32,946 nt of DNA from Caldimonas manganoxidans ATCC BAA-369 (GCF_000381125.1 NZ_KB905960.1:1-32946); one strand, 5' to 3'. Shown: positions 1 through 9,250, numbered from the stretch's first letter. Notes: generated by a model from the letters alone, not told the origin. Numbers and translations: made by a program.

Positions 1-131
1 AGCCTGCTGGTGTGGCAGCCGATCTCGAAGTCGATACGCCGCTTGGCGGTGTCGAGCCTGACGTCATCGACGACCCACGGCGGCTGCAAGCCCAGCGCGC
101 TGGTGAACAGAGCTTCTACGGCAATGCCCAT
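1..131 (-). CDS. ISL3-family transposase, N-terminal part
   Basis: Only the first 43 codons are present; the gene runs off the left edge. The start codon at 131-129 follows an AGGAGG ribosome-binding site at about 141-146 with usual spacing. The peptide begins MGIAVEALFTSALGLQPPW and continues into VRLDTAKRRIDFEI, the typical opening of ISL3 transposases, where a short 'LFTxALGLQPPW' helix precedes a strand and then the zinc-binding helix-turn-helix. The family's DDE catalytic core would lie outside the window, so activity cannot be judged. Confidence 0.75.
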   Translation of the reverse strand, partial: MGIAVEALFTSALGLQPPWVVDDVRLDTAKRRIDFEIGCHTSR

Positions 132-166
132 GGACTCATCCTCCTGATCAAACACGCCTCGTGGAC

Positions 167-199
167 ATGTGCACAGGCCGGCCAGCGGCCTGCACACAT
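167..199. other. Imperfect hairpin in the IS leader
   Basis: A 13-base arm at 167-179 and its near-complement at 187-199 (11 of 13 pairs) enclose a 7-base loop. It lies between the IS terminal repeat and the transposase ribosome-binding site. A structure there could limit transposase expression from outside promoters, a common IS property, but that role is inferred. Confidence 0.45.
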
Positions 200-238
200 G
201 CCCACCGGGCGCGACGACCAGGAGTCATTGTGACTGTT

Positions 239-265
239 GGGTTCCACACGAAATGACGAAGAGCC
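239..265. repeat. Probable ISL3 terminal inverted repeat
   Basis: On the minus strand, from 265 inward, the sequence reads GGCTCTTCGTCATTTCGTG and then TGGAACCC. The GGCTCTT start is characteristic of ISL3 ends. The partner repeat is outside the window, so the exact length is not fixed. Confidence 0.6.
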
Positions 266-647
266 CCCAGGGCACGACGAGCCGCGGCTCATCGGCGCCT
301 ACGATCATTACCATCCGATCGGGCCGCTGCTGTGGATGCTGGCGCTGCATGGCAGCCGCGCCGAGCTGCTGCCCGAAATCGCCGGCAGCGCGTGCTATCG
401 CACCACTCCCGGGCTGGATCTGCGCAGCCTGCCGGTGGACGGGGTGCACCGCGCGGTGATCCGTCGCATGCGCGATCAGCCGCTGTCGGTGCGCGACATC
501 GTCGACTTCAGCGGTCTGCGCCCGGAAGCCGTGGCGCGCCTGCTCAATGCGTTGTACCTCCAGTCCGGGCTGATCGTCAGCCGCACCTTGCCGCGCCCGA
601 GCGATTCCTGGCTGGCCGGGCTGGGACTGCGGCGGCGCGACGGATAG
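266..647 (+). pseudogene. C-terminal remnant of a hypothetical protein cut by the IS
   Basis: An open frame runs from inside the IS repeat (first possible start TTG at 237) to a stop at 645-647. The IS-derived codons are followed by a protein-like segment beginning about PRLIGAYDHYHPIGPLLWML. The C-terminal half (roughly PLSVRDIVDFSGLRPEAVAR, then a leucine-rich helix) reads like a winged-helix or helix-turn-helix fold. There is no native start codon or ribosome-binding site, so this is best read as the 3' part of a gene broken by the insertion. A short hybrid product from the TTG cannot be excluded. The family is not recognised. The remnant converges on uup. Confidence 0.5.
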
Positions 648-660
648 CGCGCGCTGCCCG

Positions 661-2538
661 TCAGCGCGCGCTCAGCGCCTCCCAGCGCTCGAGCGCCTCC
701 ATCAGCAAGGCCTCGATCTGCTCGTAGCGTGCCTGCACCTGCGCCACCCGCTGCGGGGCTTCGGTGTAGAGGTTCGGACTGGCCAAGAGCTCGCCCAGTT
801 CTTTCTGCTCGGCTTCCAGCGCCTCGATGCGCGCGGGCAGTTCATCGAGTTCACGCTGCTCTTTGTACGAGAGCTTGCGCGAGGGCCTGCCCGCCTGCGC
901 GGGGGCCGGTGCGGGCGCGGGCTTCGGAGCGGGCGCCGGCGGCGGAGCCTGCAGGGCCCGACGGCGTGCACGCTGTTGCACCCAGTCTTCGTAGCCGCCC
1001 TCGTACTCGCGCCACTGGCCCGGGGACTCGTCGCCCTCCCAGGCGATGGTGCTGGTCACCACATGGTCGAGGAAGCGCCGGTCGTGGCTGACCAGGAACA
1101 CGGTGCCCTCGTAGTCCTGCAGCAGCTCTTCCAGCAGCTCCAGCGTGTCGATGTCGAGGTCGTTGGTGGGTTCGTCCAGCACCAGCACGTTGGCCGGCCG
1201 CGCGAACAGGCGGGCCAGCAACAGCCGGTTGCGCTCGCCGCCGGAGAGCGACTTCACCGGCGAGTTGGCCCGCTCGGGCGGGAACAGGAAGTCCCCGAGA
1301 TAGCTCATCACATGCTTGCGTGTGGAACCAATCTGGATCCATTCGCTGCCCGGGCTGATGGTGTCGGCCAGGCTGCGTTCGAGGTCCAGGGCCTCGCGCA
1401 TCTGGTCGAAATAGGCCACCTGCAGCCGGGTGCCCAGGCGCACCGTGCCGGCATCGGGCGCCAGCTCGCCCAGGATGAGCTTCAGCAGCGTGGTCTTGCC
1501 CGCGCCATTGGGGCCGATCAGGCCGATCTTGTCGCCACGCAAAATGGTGGCCGAAAAGTCGCGCACGATGGGCCGGCCGTCATAGGCCTTGCCGACATGC
1601 TGCAACTGCGCCACCAGCTTGCCGCTGCGCTGGCCGGCGTCCACGTCCAGGCGCACGCGACCGACGGCCTCGCGGCGCTGCGCCCGCTGCTGGCGCAATC
1701 GCTCCAGCCGTGCGATGCGGGCCGCACTGCGGGTGCGACGGGCTTCCACGCCTTTGCGAATCCAGGCTTCCTCCTGGGCCAGCAGCTTGTCCGCGCGCGC
1801 ATGGGCCAAGGCTTCATCGGCCAGCTGTTGGGCCTTGAGTTGCTCGTAAGCCGTGAAGTGGCCGGGGTAGCTGCGCAGCACGCCGCGGTCGAGCTCGACG
1901 ATGCGCGTGGCCACCGCATCGAGAAACGCCCGATCGTGGGTGATCAACACCACGGCACCGCGGAAGCCACGCAGCAGGTCTTCCAGCCAGGCGATGGCCT
2001 CGAGGTCGAGGTGGTTGGTGGGCTCGTCCAGCAACAGCACGTCGGGCTGGGCCACCAGGGCCTGCGCCAGCGCCACGCGCTTGCGATTGCCCCCCGACAG
2101 GCGATCGACATCGGCCTGCGGCGCCAAGCGCAGACGGTGCAGCGTCTCTTCGACGCGCTGCTCCCAGGTCCAGCCGTCCAGGGCCTCGATGCGGGTTTGC
2201 AAGGCGTCCAGGTCCTCACCGGGCGCATGCGCCTCGTAGCGCTGGCGCAACGCGCGCACCTCGGCCAGCCCTTCGCTGACCGCATCGAAGACACGAAGCC
2301 CCGGGGCGAACACCGGCTCTTGCGCCACATAGGCCATGCGCAACCCCTGCTGCACTTGCAGCAAGCCATCGTCGGGCTTGTCCAGCCCGGCCAAGATCCT
2401 CAGCAGCGAGGACTTGCCGGTGCCGTTGCGGCCGATCAGGCCGATGCGCTCGGCAGATTCGATCGACAGGCTGGCGCCGTCGAGCAAGGCCACGTGACCA
2501 TAGGCCAGGTGGGCGTTGGTAAGAGTGATCAAGGCCAT
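661..2538 (-). CDS. uup: ABC-F ATPase Uup
   Basis: This 625-residue soluble ATPase has two ABC cassettes and no membrane segments, as in the ABC-F family that acts on ribosomes; Uup is also linked to transposon excision and ribosome assembly. Cassette 1 has Walker A GRNGTGKS (36-43), signature LSGG (147-150) and Walker B ending LLLDEP with Glu172. Cassette 2 has Walker A GPNGAGKT (342-349), LSGGE (431-435) and Glu456. The inter-cassette linker (about 230-300) is rich in Arg, Glu and Ala. An Ala/Pro tract (about 531-547) leads to a C-terminal coiled coil, the DNA-binding domain typical of Uup. The start ATG has no clear Shine-Dalgarno sequence. A GATAAT -10-like box at 2555-2550 would place the transcript start only a few bases upstream. 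It diverges from the protease gene at 2607. Confidence 0.93.
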   Translation of the reverse strand: MALITLTNAHLAYGHVALLDGASLSIESAERIGLIGRNGTGKSSLLRILAGLDKPDDGLLQVQQGLRMAYVAQEPVFAPGLRVFDAVSEGLAEVRALRQRYEAHAPGEDLDALQTRIEALDGWTWEQRVEETLHRLRLAPQADVDRLSGGNRKRVALAQALVAQPDVLLLDEPTNHLDLEAIAWLEDLLRGFRGAVVLITHDRAFLDAVATRIVELDRGVLRSYPGHFTAYEQLKAQQLADEALAHARADKLLAQEEAWIRKGVEARRTRSAARIARLERLRQQRAQRREAVGRVRLDVDAGQRSGKLVAQLQHVGKAYDGRPIVRDFSATILRGDKIGLIGPNGAGKTTLLKLILGELAPDAGTVRLGTRLQVAYFDQMREALDLERSLADTISPGSEWIQIGSTRKHVMSYLGDFLFPPERANSPVKSLSGGERNRLLLARLFARPANVLVLDEPTNDLDIDTLELLEELLQDYEGTVFLVSHDRRFLDHVVTSTIAWEGDESPGQWREYEGGYEDWVQQRARRRALQAPPPAPAPKPAPAPAPAQAGRPSRKLSYKEQRELDELPARIEALEAEQKELGELLASPNLYTEAPQRVAQVQARYEQIEALLMEALERWEALSAR

Positions 2539-2606
2539 GATGCGGATGGATTATCCTGCGTGCCACGCCTGCAGAATCCGCCTTGATGCCCACAGGAATC
2601 GAACCC

Positions 2607-3731
2607 ATGCCCTTCCATCGTTCCGTGCGCGGCAATGCCGCATTCGTCGTGTTGATCGTGCTGCTGGCCGCCGCGGCGGCCTGGTGGTGGAACCAGCGCC
2701 CTCATGCCTCGGCAGCGGTCGCGCCGGCCGAGCCGCGCGCCGTCACGGCCCGCGGTGATCTGGCCGCCGACGAACGCAACAACATCGAAGTCTTCCAGGC
2801 GGTCTCGCCTTCGGTGGTGCACATCACCACCTTGCAAACCGCCACCAGCCTGTTCTCGCTGGACGCCATGCAAGTGCCCAGCGGCACGGGAACGGGCTTC
2901 GTGTGGGACGAGCGTGGTCACGTGGTGACCAACTTCCACGTCATCCATGGCGGCAATGCCGCCCGCGTGACCCTGGCCGATCAAAGCAGCTACCCGGCGG
3001 CTTTGGTGGGCGCGTTCCCCGACCGGGACTTGGCCGTGCTGCGCATCGATGCGCCGCGCGAAAAGCTCAAACCCATCGCGTTGGGCGAGAGCGCCAGTTT
3101 GCAAGTGGGACAGAAGGTCTACGCGATCGGCAATCCCTTCGGGCTGGACCAGACGCTGACCACCGGCATCGTCAGCGCGCTCAACCGCGAGATCGAATCG
3201 GTGACGCGCCGGCCCATTCGCGGGGTGATCCAGACCGATGCGGCCATCAACCCGGGCAACTCCGGCGGGCCACTGTTGGACTCGGCCGGCCGACTCATCG
3301 GTGTCAATACGGCGATCTATAGCCCCTCGGGGGCGAGCGCGGGCATCGGTTTTGCCATTCCGGTGGACGAGGTCAACCGCGTGGTGCCGCGGCTGATCCG
3401 CGATGGGCGCTTCATCCGGCCCTCGCTGGGCATCTCGGCCGCTCCGGATCGCTTCGGGCAGGCCTTGGGTCTGCCCGCCGGCGTGGTGGTGGTCGATGTG
3501 GCTGCCGACAGCCCGGCCGCGCAAGCCGGGCTGCGGCCGTTTGCCCGGGCCAGTGACGGCAGCCTGGTGGCCGGCGATGTGATCCTCGCCCTGGGGGGGC
3601 AAGCAACCCCCACGCTAGACCGTCTGCTCGAAGCGCTGGAGCAGCACCAAGTCGGCGACACCGTCACGCTCAAGCTGTGGCGCGCGGGCCAGGAACGCGA
3701 GGTGCAGGTGCGCTTGGGCCTGGGGTCCTAG
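2607..3731 (+). CDS. Membrane-anchored HtrA/DegS-like serine protease (S1C)
   Basis: This periplasmic serine protease has 374 residues. The ATG at 2607 is chosen because AGGAA at 2594-2598 precedes it at good spacing; TTG 2583 and ATG 2586 lie in frame upstream without such a site. An uncleaved-looking hydrophobic helix (about 11-27) anchors it. The trypsin-like domain has the catalytic triad His111 (TNFHVI), Asp141 (DRDLAV) and Ser219 (NPGNSGGP). A single C-terminal PDZ domain covers about residue 270 to the end. One transmembrane helix plus one PDZ is the DegS layout rather than the two-PDZ DegP/DegQ layout. No anti-sigma-factor gene lies nearby, so the substrate is unknown. The stop converges on gshB with only 13 bases between. 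Confidence 0.92.
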   Translation: MPFHRSVRGNAAFVVLIVLLAAAAAWWWNQRPHASAAVAPAEPRAVTARGDLAADERNNIEVFQAVSPSVVHITTLQTATSLFSLDAMQVPSGTGTGFVWDERGHVVTNFHVIHGGNAARVTLADQSSYPAALVGAFPDRDLAVLRIDAPREKLKPIALGESASLQVGQKVYAIGNPFGLDQTLTTGIVSALNREIESVTRRPIRGVIQTDAAINPGNSGGPLLDSAGRLIGVNTAIYSPSGASAGIGFAIPVDEVNRVVPRLIRDGRFIRPSLGISAAPDRFGQALGLPAGVVVVDVAADSPAAQAGLRPFARASDGSLVAGDVILALGGQATPTLDRLLEALEQHQVGDTVTLKLWRAGQEREVQVRLGLGS

Positions 3732-3744
3732 GGCTTGGCGCCGC

Positions 3745-4704
3745 TCAGGCGGAACAGGCTCGCTCCAGGGCATCGACGAACACCCGTGCCACCGGGTAGC
3801 CGGTTTGTTGTTCGATCTCCTGGAAACAGGTGGGGCTGGTCACGTTGATCTCGGTGACGTGCTGGCCGATGATGTCCAGGCCGACGAGCAACAGACCGCG
3901 GGCGCTGAGCACGCGGCCGATGTCACGGGCGGTTTGGCGGTCGCGGTCGTTCAGCGGCTGGGCCACCCCCTTGCCGCCGGCGGCCAGGTTGCCGCGCACC
4001 TCACGGCCCTGGGGAATGCGTGCCAGCACATAGGGGACCGGTTCGCCGTCGATGATCAACACCCGTTTGTCGCCAGCGACGATCTCGGGAATGAAGCGCT
4101 GGACCATCACCGTGCGCTGGCCATGGGCGTTCAAGGTCTCGATGATGCTGCCCAGGTTCAACGCATCGGGCCCGACGCGGAAGATGCCCATGCCCCCCAT
4201 GCCATCCAGCGGCTTGAGGATGATCTGGCCATGCTCGGCATGGAAGCGGTGGATGTCCTGCGCATCCCGCGTCACCAGGGTGGGCGCAACGAACTGCGGA
4301 AACTCCATCACCGCCAGCTTCTCCGGGTGATCGCGCAATGCCCGTGGGCTGTTGAAGACGCGCGCGCCCTCGCGCTGGGCTTGCTCCAGCAGATGGGTGG
4401 CGTAGAAGTATTCGCTGTCGAAGGGCGGGTCCTTGCGCATCAGCACCGCGTCGAAGTCGGCCAGCGCAGCCGGTGCGGGCGCCTCGGCCGCGTACCAGGG
4501 CGCACCGGCATCGCCCACTTGACCCGTCAGGCGCAGCCAGCGCACCTGCGCCATCACACGGCCACCACTGCGCCAGGACAGGTGGCGCGGCTCGCAGGCC
4601 GCCAGCCGGTGCCCGCGCGCGGCCGCCTCGCGCATCATGGCATAGGTGCTGTCCTTGTAGGTCTTGAACTGGTCGAGCGGATCGGCAACGAAAAGCAGGT
4701 TCAT
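3745..4704 (-). CDS. gshB: Glutathione synthetase
   Basis: GshB joins glycine to gamma-glutamylcysteine with ATP, the second step of glutathione synthesis in the cytoplasm. The start at 4704 gives 319 residues, close to the 316 of E. coli GshB, and opens MNLLFVADPLDQF as in the family. An upstream in-frame ATG at 4803 lies within benE and would add 33 unrelated residues. ATP-grasp features include ILKPLDGMGGMGIFRV, the VMVQRFIPE segment, GDKRVLIIDGEPVPY, and the magnesium-binding end NVTSPTCFQEIE. It lies 8 bases after benE on the same strand and is the last gene of the gshA-kup-benE-gshB run, so co-transcription is likely. Confidence 0.95.
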   Translation of the reverse strand: MNLLFVADPLDQFKTYKDSTYAMMREAAARGHRLAACEPRHLSWRSGGRVMAQVRWLRLTGQVGDAGAPWYAAEAPAPAALADFDAVLMRKDPPFDSEYFYATHLLEQAQREGARVFNSPRALRDHPEKLAVMEFPQFVAPTLVTRDAQDIHRFHAEHGQIILKPLDGMGGMGIFRVGPDALNLGSIIETLNAHGQRTVMVQRFIPEIVAGDKRVLIIDGEPVPYVLARIPQGREVRGNLAAGGKGVAQPLNDRDRQTARDIGRVLSARGLLLVGLDIIGQHVTEINVTSPTCFQEIEQQTGYPVARVFVDALERACSA

Positions 4705-4712
4705 CACGGGTG

Positions 4713-5897
4713 TCAGGATCGGGGGACGCCAGTCCGGTAGTGTTGCACCATCAGCGCCAACGTGCCGGCCACCACGCCCCAAAAGGCCGACCCCACGCCC
4801 CACAGCGTCACGCCCGACAGGGTGACCAAGAAGGTGACCAGCGCGGCCTCACGATGGGATTCGTCTTTGACGGCGGTGGCCAGTCCGGCACCGATGGTGC
4901 CCAGCAGGGCCAGGCCGGCCAAGGCCCACACCAGCTCCCGTGGCACCGCGGCCAGCAGGCCGACGACCGCGCCGGCCACACAGGCCACCCCCAGATAAAA
5001 CACCCCGGCCATCACGCTGGCCATGTAGCGCCGCTGGGGGTCGGCATGGGCCTCGGGGCTCATGCACAGGGCTGCGGTGATGGCCGCCAGATTCAAGGCG
5101 TAGGCGCCAAAAGGCGCCAGCACCAAGGTGGCCAGACCGGTCCAGGTGATGAGCGGCGACACCGGTGTGTGGTAGCCCGCCGCCCGGATGGCCGCCACCC
5201 CAGGCAGGTTCTGTGAGGCCATGGTCACGACGAACAGCGGCAGGGCCACGCCGATGAAGCCCTCCAGCGTGAACTGTGGCGTGGTCCACACCGGCCAGGC
5301 CAGCGACCACTGCACGGCCGAGCCGTGCAGCTCGCCCAGCATCCACGCGCCGATCAGGCCCACGGCCAGCACGCCCGGCACGGCATAGCGGGGCCAGCAG
5401 CGACGGCCCAGCAGGTAGACAAGGAACATGGCCAGCACCAGTCCGAACTGGGACTGCAGGGCAAGAAATGCCTCCATGCCAAAACGCGCCAGCACCCCGG
5501 CCAGCAAGGCCGAGGCCATGGCCGCGGGGATGCGGTTCATCGCTCGCTCGAACAGGCCGCTCAGGCCCGACAGGGTGATCAGCACGCCACAGGCGATGAA
5601 GGCGCCCGTGGCTTCGGCCATGCCCAGGCCGCCGGCGCCGGCCGAGGCCGCCAGCACGGCCGCCCCCGGCGTGGACCAGGCCGTCAGCACCGGCTGTCGA
5701 TACCGCAGCGACAGCGCGATGCTGGTCAGCCCCGTGCCCAGCCCCAGCGCCCAGATCCAGGAAGTGGTCTGCGCGGGCGTCGCCCCCAAGGCCGAGGCGG
5801 CCTGGAACACCAGGGCCACCGAACTGGTAAAGCCCACCAGCACGGCCACGAAACCGGCGACCGCAGCCGACAACGATCCGTCTTGCAAGACACGCAT
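4713..5897 (-). CDS. benE: BenE-family benzoate/H+ symporter-like permease
   Basis: This inner-membrane permease of 394 residues is almost entirely hydrophobic, with about 11-12 predicted helices. It opens MRVLQDGSLSAAVAGFVAVL and contains the BenE-type segments TAWSTPGAAVLAASAG and VVTMASQNLPGVAAIRAAGY. The start at 5897 is chosen because the reading frame upstream runs into the end of kup and is not hydrophobic; a weak GAGG lies about 13 bases upstream. Characterised members import benzoate with protons, but no aromatic catabolism gene is visible here and the substrate is unproven. It sits between kup and gshB. Confidence 0.88.
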   Translation of the reverse strand: MRVLQDGSLSAAVAGFVAVLVGFTSSVALVFQAASALGATPAQTTSWIWALGLGTGLTSIALSLRYRQPVLTAWSTPGAAVLAASAGAGGLGMAEATGAFIACGVLITLSGLSGLFERAMNRIPAAMASALLAGVLARFGMEAFLALQSQFGLVLAMFLVYLLGRRCWPRYAVPGVLAVGLIGAWMLGELHGSAVQWSLAWPVWTTPQFTLEGFIGVALPLFVVTMASQNLPGVAAIRAAGYHTPVSPLITWTGLATLVLAPFGAYALNLAAITAALCMSPEAHADPQRRYMASVMAGVFYLGVACVAGAVVGLLAAVPRELVWALAGLALLGTIGAGLATAVKDESHREAALVTFLVTLSGVTLWGVGSAFWGVVAGTLALMVQHYRTGVPRS

Positions 5898-5964
5898 GAC
5901 TCTGTCTGCCTCATCACGAAAAGCGCAAGCCCGGGCGTCGGCGGTGCGGCGCGCAAGCTCAACG

Positions 5965-7848
5965 TCAAAGCGCCACCTTGGCGCCCAGCTCCACGACGCG
6001 ATTGGCCGGCAGATGCAGGAAATCGGCCGCGGCCGAGGCGTTGCGATGCAGGCTGGCAAACAGCTTGTCGCGCCAGCCGGCCATGCCCGAGCCCAGCGAG
6101 GGCACGACGATTTCGCGCGACAGGAAGTAGCTGGTGTTCATGTCGTCGAGCTGCACCCCCAGCGGCTTGAGCAACGCCAGCGCCTCGGGCACGTCGGGTT
6201 CGTTCTTGAAGCCAAAGTGCAGCACCACTTGCCAGCAATTGCGCCCCAGCGGCTGCACCTCGACGCGCCGGTCGAACCCGATCCAGGGCACCTCGTGGTG
6301 GCGCACGGTCACGAAGAGGTTGGTCTCGTGCAACACCTTGTTGTGCTTGAGGTTGTGCAGCAGCGCATTGGGCGTGACCCCGGTCTCGGCGCTGAGAAAG
6401 ACGGCCGTGCCCTCCACACGGGTGGGCGGGCTGGCGAAAACGGCCTCCAGAAAGGCCGGCAGCTCGATGGCCTCGCTGCGCAAGCGCTGGGCCAGCAGGC
6501 AGCGGCCGCGCTGCCAGGTGGTCATCACGGTGAACATCACCAACCCGATGGCCACTGGGAACCAGCCGCCGTCGAACAACTTGAGCGCCGTGGCCGAGAA
6601 GAACAGGACGTCCACCGCGAAGAACAAGGCCGTGGCCCCCACACACAACCACCAGGGATAGTGCCAGGCATAGCGAATCACGAAGAAGGTCATCACCGTG
6701 GTGATGAGCATGTCGATCGTCACGGCGATGCCATACGCGGCGGCCAGCTCGCCGCTGGAGCCAAAGCCGATCACGGCCGTCAGGATGCATAGATACAGGC
6801 CCCAGTTGACCGCCGGCACGTAAATCTGCCCGACCGCACGGGCCGAGGTATGCAGGATGCGCAGCCGCGGCAGAAAACCCAGCTGGACGACTTGTTTGGT
6901 GACCGAAAAGGCCGCCGAGATCAGCGCCTGCGAGGCGATGACGGTGGCGCACGTGGCCAGCAGGATCAGCGGCAGCAGCGCCCAGCGCGGGGCCATGCCA
7001 TAGAACGGGTTGCTCACCAGCTCGGGCTGGCTGAGCAACAAGGCGCCTTGCCCGAAGTAGTTGAGGACCAGCGCGGGCATGACCAGGCCGAACCACGCCA
7101 GCCGGATCGGCCGCCGCCCGAAATGGCCCATGTCGGCATACAGCGCCTCGGCGCCGGTCACACACAGCACGATGGCCCCCAAGGCCAGAAAGGCCGCATC
7201 GGCATGGTGCAGCATGAAGCCCACGGCATGGTGGGGACTCAAGGCCCACAGCACCTCAGGCTGGCGCACCAGCTGCGACAACCCCAGCCCGGCCAGCACC
7301 AAAAACCACAGCACGGTCAAAGGACCGAACCAACGCCCCACGGCCCCCGTGCCATGCCGCTGCAACGCGAACAAGGCCGTCAACACCAGCAGCGTCACCG
7401 GCACGACATAAGGGTGCAAGCCCGGTGCCAGCACTTCCAGGCCCTCGACGGCCGACAGCACCGAAATGGCCGGCGTGATCACCCCATCGCCGAAGAAGAT
7501 GGCCGTGCCGAAGATGCCCACCAGCAGCAAACCGCGACGCAGCCGGGGCCGATCCTTGACCGCCTGGGATGCCAGCGCCAACAAGGCCACCAGGCCGCCC
7601 TCACCGTGGTTGTCGGCCCGCAAGATCAAGGTCACGTACTTCAAGGAGACGATCACGGTGATCGTCCAGAACATCAGCGACAAGATGCCCAGCACGTTGT
7701 CGGGCGTGACCTCCAGCCGCCCGTGGGTGAAGGTTTCTTTCAGGGCATACAAGGGGCTGGTGCCAATGTCACCATAGACCACGCCGATGGCACCCAAGGT
7801 CAAGCCTGCCAGGCCGACCTGCTTGGAGGAATGGGAAGGAGACGACAC
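5965..7848 (-). CDS. kup: Potassium uptake protein Kup (TrkD)
   Basis: This low-affinity K+/H+ symporter of the inner membrane has 627 residues (E. coli Kup has 622). The conserved N-terminal motif [20 protein letters not shown] is followed by about 12 transmembrane helices and a hydrophilic cytoplasmic tail of about 180 residues, ending [10 protein letters not shown]. The GGDGVITPA-like loop is seen as [19 protein letters not shown]. The start codon appears to be GTG at 7848, with no strong Shine-Dalgarno sequence upstream. It follows gshA by 106 bases and precedes benE by 67 bases on the same strand. Confidence 0.94.
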   Translation of the reverse strand: MSSPSHSSKQVGLAGLTLGAIGVVYGDIGTSPLYALKETFTHGRLEVTPDNVLGILSLMFWTITVIVSLKYVTLILRADNHGEGGLVALLALASQAVKDRPRLRRGLLLVGIFGTAIFFGDGVITPAISVLSAVEGLEVLAPGLHPYVVPVTLLVLTALFALQRHGTGAVGRWFGPLTVLWFLVLAGLGLSQLVRQPEVLWALSPHHAVGFMLHHADAAFLALGAIVLCVTGAEALYADMGHFGRRPIRLAWFGLVMPALVLNYFGQGALLLSQPELVSNPFYGMAPRWALLPLILLATCATVIASQALISAAFSVTKQVVQLGFLPRLRILHTSARAVGQIYVPAVNWGLYLCILTAVIGFGSSGELAAAYGIAVTIDMLITTVMTFFVIRYAWHYPWWLCVGATALFFAVDVLFFSATALKLFDGGWFPVAIGLVMFTVMTTWQRGRCLLAQRLRSEAIELPAFLEAVFASPPTRVEGTAVFLSAETGVTPNALLHNLKHNKVLHETNLFVTVRHHEVPWIGFDRRVEVQPLGRNCWQVVLHFGFKNEPDVPEALALLKPLGVQLDDMNTSYFLSREIVVPSLGSGMAGWRDKLFASLHRNASAAADFLHLPANRVVELGAKVAL

Positions 7849-7954
7849 GGGCGTTCGTCGCAGAACGAGGCTGGAGGCGGATTGTGCGCCGCCGCTGGCG
7901 CAGCGTCACCGAGGCATGTTGCGGCGCAGCAACGATGCGGCCGTCGCAGAGGCT

Positions 7955-9250
7955 TCAGTCATAGGTCTCGGCATTGGGGTCGGTGGCCTCCAGTTCATAG
8001 CTGGCCGCCAGCATGGCCAGCCGGGCGATGACGCCGTACATGTAGAAGCGGTTGGGCGCACTGGCGCCGGGCTTCTCCCCCGGGCGCGGCAAGTGGGACG
8101 ACTCGGCAAAGGCCAGCGGCACGAAACTGGCCCCTGGTGAGTTGAGGTTCTCATCGATGCCGCGCTCGGCATGCACGCGATAGAAGCCGCCCACCACGTA
8201 ACGGTCGATCATGTAGACCACAGGTTCGGCCACGGCCTCGTTGATGCGTTCGTAGGTGGGCACGCCTTCCTGGATGAGCACTTCGGTGACGGACTGGCCG
8301 TCCTTGATGACGCTCATCTTGTTGCGTGTCTTGCGGTTCAGCTCGGTGAGGTCCTTGGCGTCGCGCACCGTCATGATGCCCATGCCATAGGTGCCGGCAT
8401 CGGCCTTGACGATCAGGAAGGGCTTCTCCTGGATGCCGTATTCCTTGTACTTGCGGCGGATCTTGCCCAGCAACGCATCGGCATGGCTTTGCAGGCAGTC
8501 CAGGCCCTCACCCTCGTGGAAATTGACCTTGCCGCACTGGGCGTACATCGGGTTGATCAGCCAAGGGTCCATGCCCAGCAGCTTGGCGAACTTCTTGGCC
8601 ACCTCTTCATAGGCGTTGAAGTGGTTGGACTTGCGCCGCACCGCCCAGCCCGCATGCAGCGGCGGCAACAGGTATTGTTCATGCAAGCCTTCGAGCACCG
8701 GCGGCAGCCCCGCCGACAGGTCGTTGTTGAGCAAAATGGTGCAAGGGTCGAAGTCCTTCAGGCCCAAACGACGCTTGGTGCGCACCAGCGGCTCCAGCGT
8801 GAGGGTGCTGCCATCGGGCAGGTTCAGCGTGGTGGGCTTTTGGATGGATTCGTCCAGCGTGCCCAGGCGCACGTTCAAGCCGGCCTGGGTGAAGATCTGC
8901 ATCAGCCGCTGGACGGCCATCAGATAGAAGGTGTTGCGGGTGTGCTTTTCGGGCAGCAGCAACAGGTTCTTGGCCTCGGGGCAGATCTTCTCGATGGCCG
9001 CCATGGCCGCTTGAACCGCCAGGGGCAGCATCTCCTCGGTGAGGTTGTTCCAGCCGGCCGGAAAGAGATTGGTGTCCACCGGCGCCAGCTTGAAGCCGGC
9101 GTTGCGCACGTCCACCGAGGTGTAGAACGGCGGCGTGTGCTCCATCCACTCCAGGCGGAACCAGCGCTCGATCGCCGGCATGGACTCCAGGATGCGTTGC
9201 TCCAGCTCGTTGATGGGGCCGGTAAGCGCCGTGATGAGATGCGGGACCAT
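7955..9250 (-). CDS. gshA: Glutamate-cysteine ligase, proteobacterial (Thiobacillus-type) family
   Basis: GshA makes gamma-glutamylcysteine from glutamate, cysteine and ATP, the first and usually rate-limiting step of glutathione synthesis. The 431-residue protein belongs to the type first recognised in acidithiobacilli and common in betaproteobacteria, not the E. coli type. Recognisable blocks include FRLEWMEHTPPFYTSVDVRN, APVDTNLFPAGWNNL, LLLPEKHTRNTFYL, and an ATP-binding part with FLIVKADAGTYGMGIMTV. The ATG at 9250 has no obvious ribosome-binding site. It lies downstream of the amtB terminator, so it should have its own promoter in 9251-9640, which I could not place. The partner gene gshB lies two genes further on. 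Confidence 0.92.
   Translation of the reverse strand: MVPHLITALTGPINELEQRILESMPAIERWFRLEWMEHTPPFYTSVDVRNAGFKLAPVDTNLFPAGWNNLTEEMLPLAVQAAMAAIEKICPEAKNLLLLPEKHTRNTFYLMAVQRLMQIFTQAGLNVRLGTLDESIQKPTTLNLPDGSTLTLEPLVRTKRRLGLKDFDPCTILLNNDLSAGLPPVLEGLHEQYLLPPLHAGWAVRRKSNHFNAYEEVAKKFAKLLGMDPWLINPMYAQCGKVNFHEGEGLDCLQSHADALLGKIRRKYKEYGIQEKPFLIVKADAGTYGMGIMTVRDAKDLTELNRKTRNKMSVIKDGQSVTEVLIQEGVPTYERINEAVAEPVVYMIDRYVVGGFYRVHAERGIDENLNSPGASFVPLAFAESSHLPRPGEKPGASAPNRFYMYGVIARLAMLAASYELEATDPNAETYD

Larger units (their letters stand above)
1..265 (-). mobile_element. ISL3-family insertion sequence, one end only
   Basis: This stretch holds the transposase-proximal end of an insertion sequence; the rest lies beyond the left edge. 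Two things support it. The minus strand encodes a peptide like the N-terminus of ISL3-family transposases. A sequence at about 239-265, read inward from the right, starts GGCTCTTCGTCATTTCGTG, which resembles ISL3 terminal repeats. The boundary near 265 is inferred from that repeat. The other end and the target duplication cannot be seen. Confidence 0.72.

Noticed and set aside
976-2586. Long plus-strand open frame opposite uup
   Set aside because: It is antisense to a well-supported ABC-F gene. High-GC codon use keeps the opposite frame open, and its His/Gln/Gly-rich product shows no domain.
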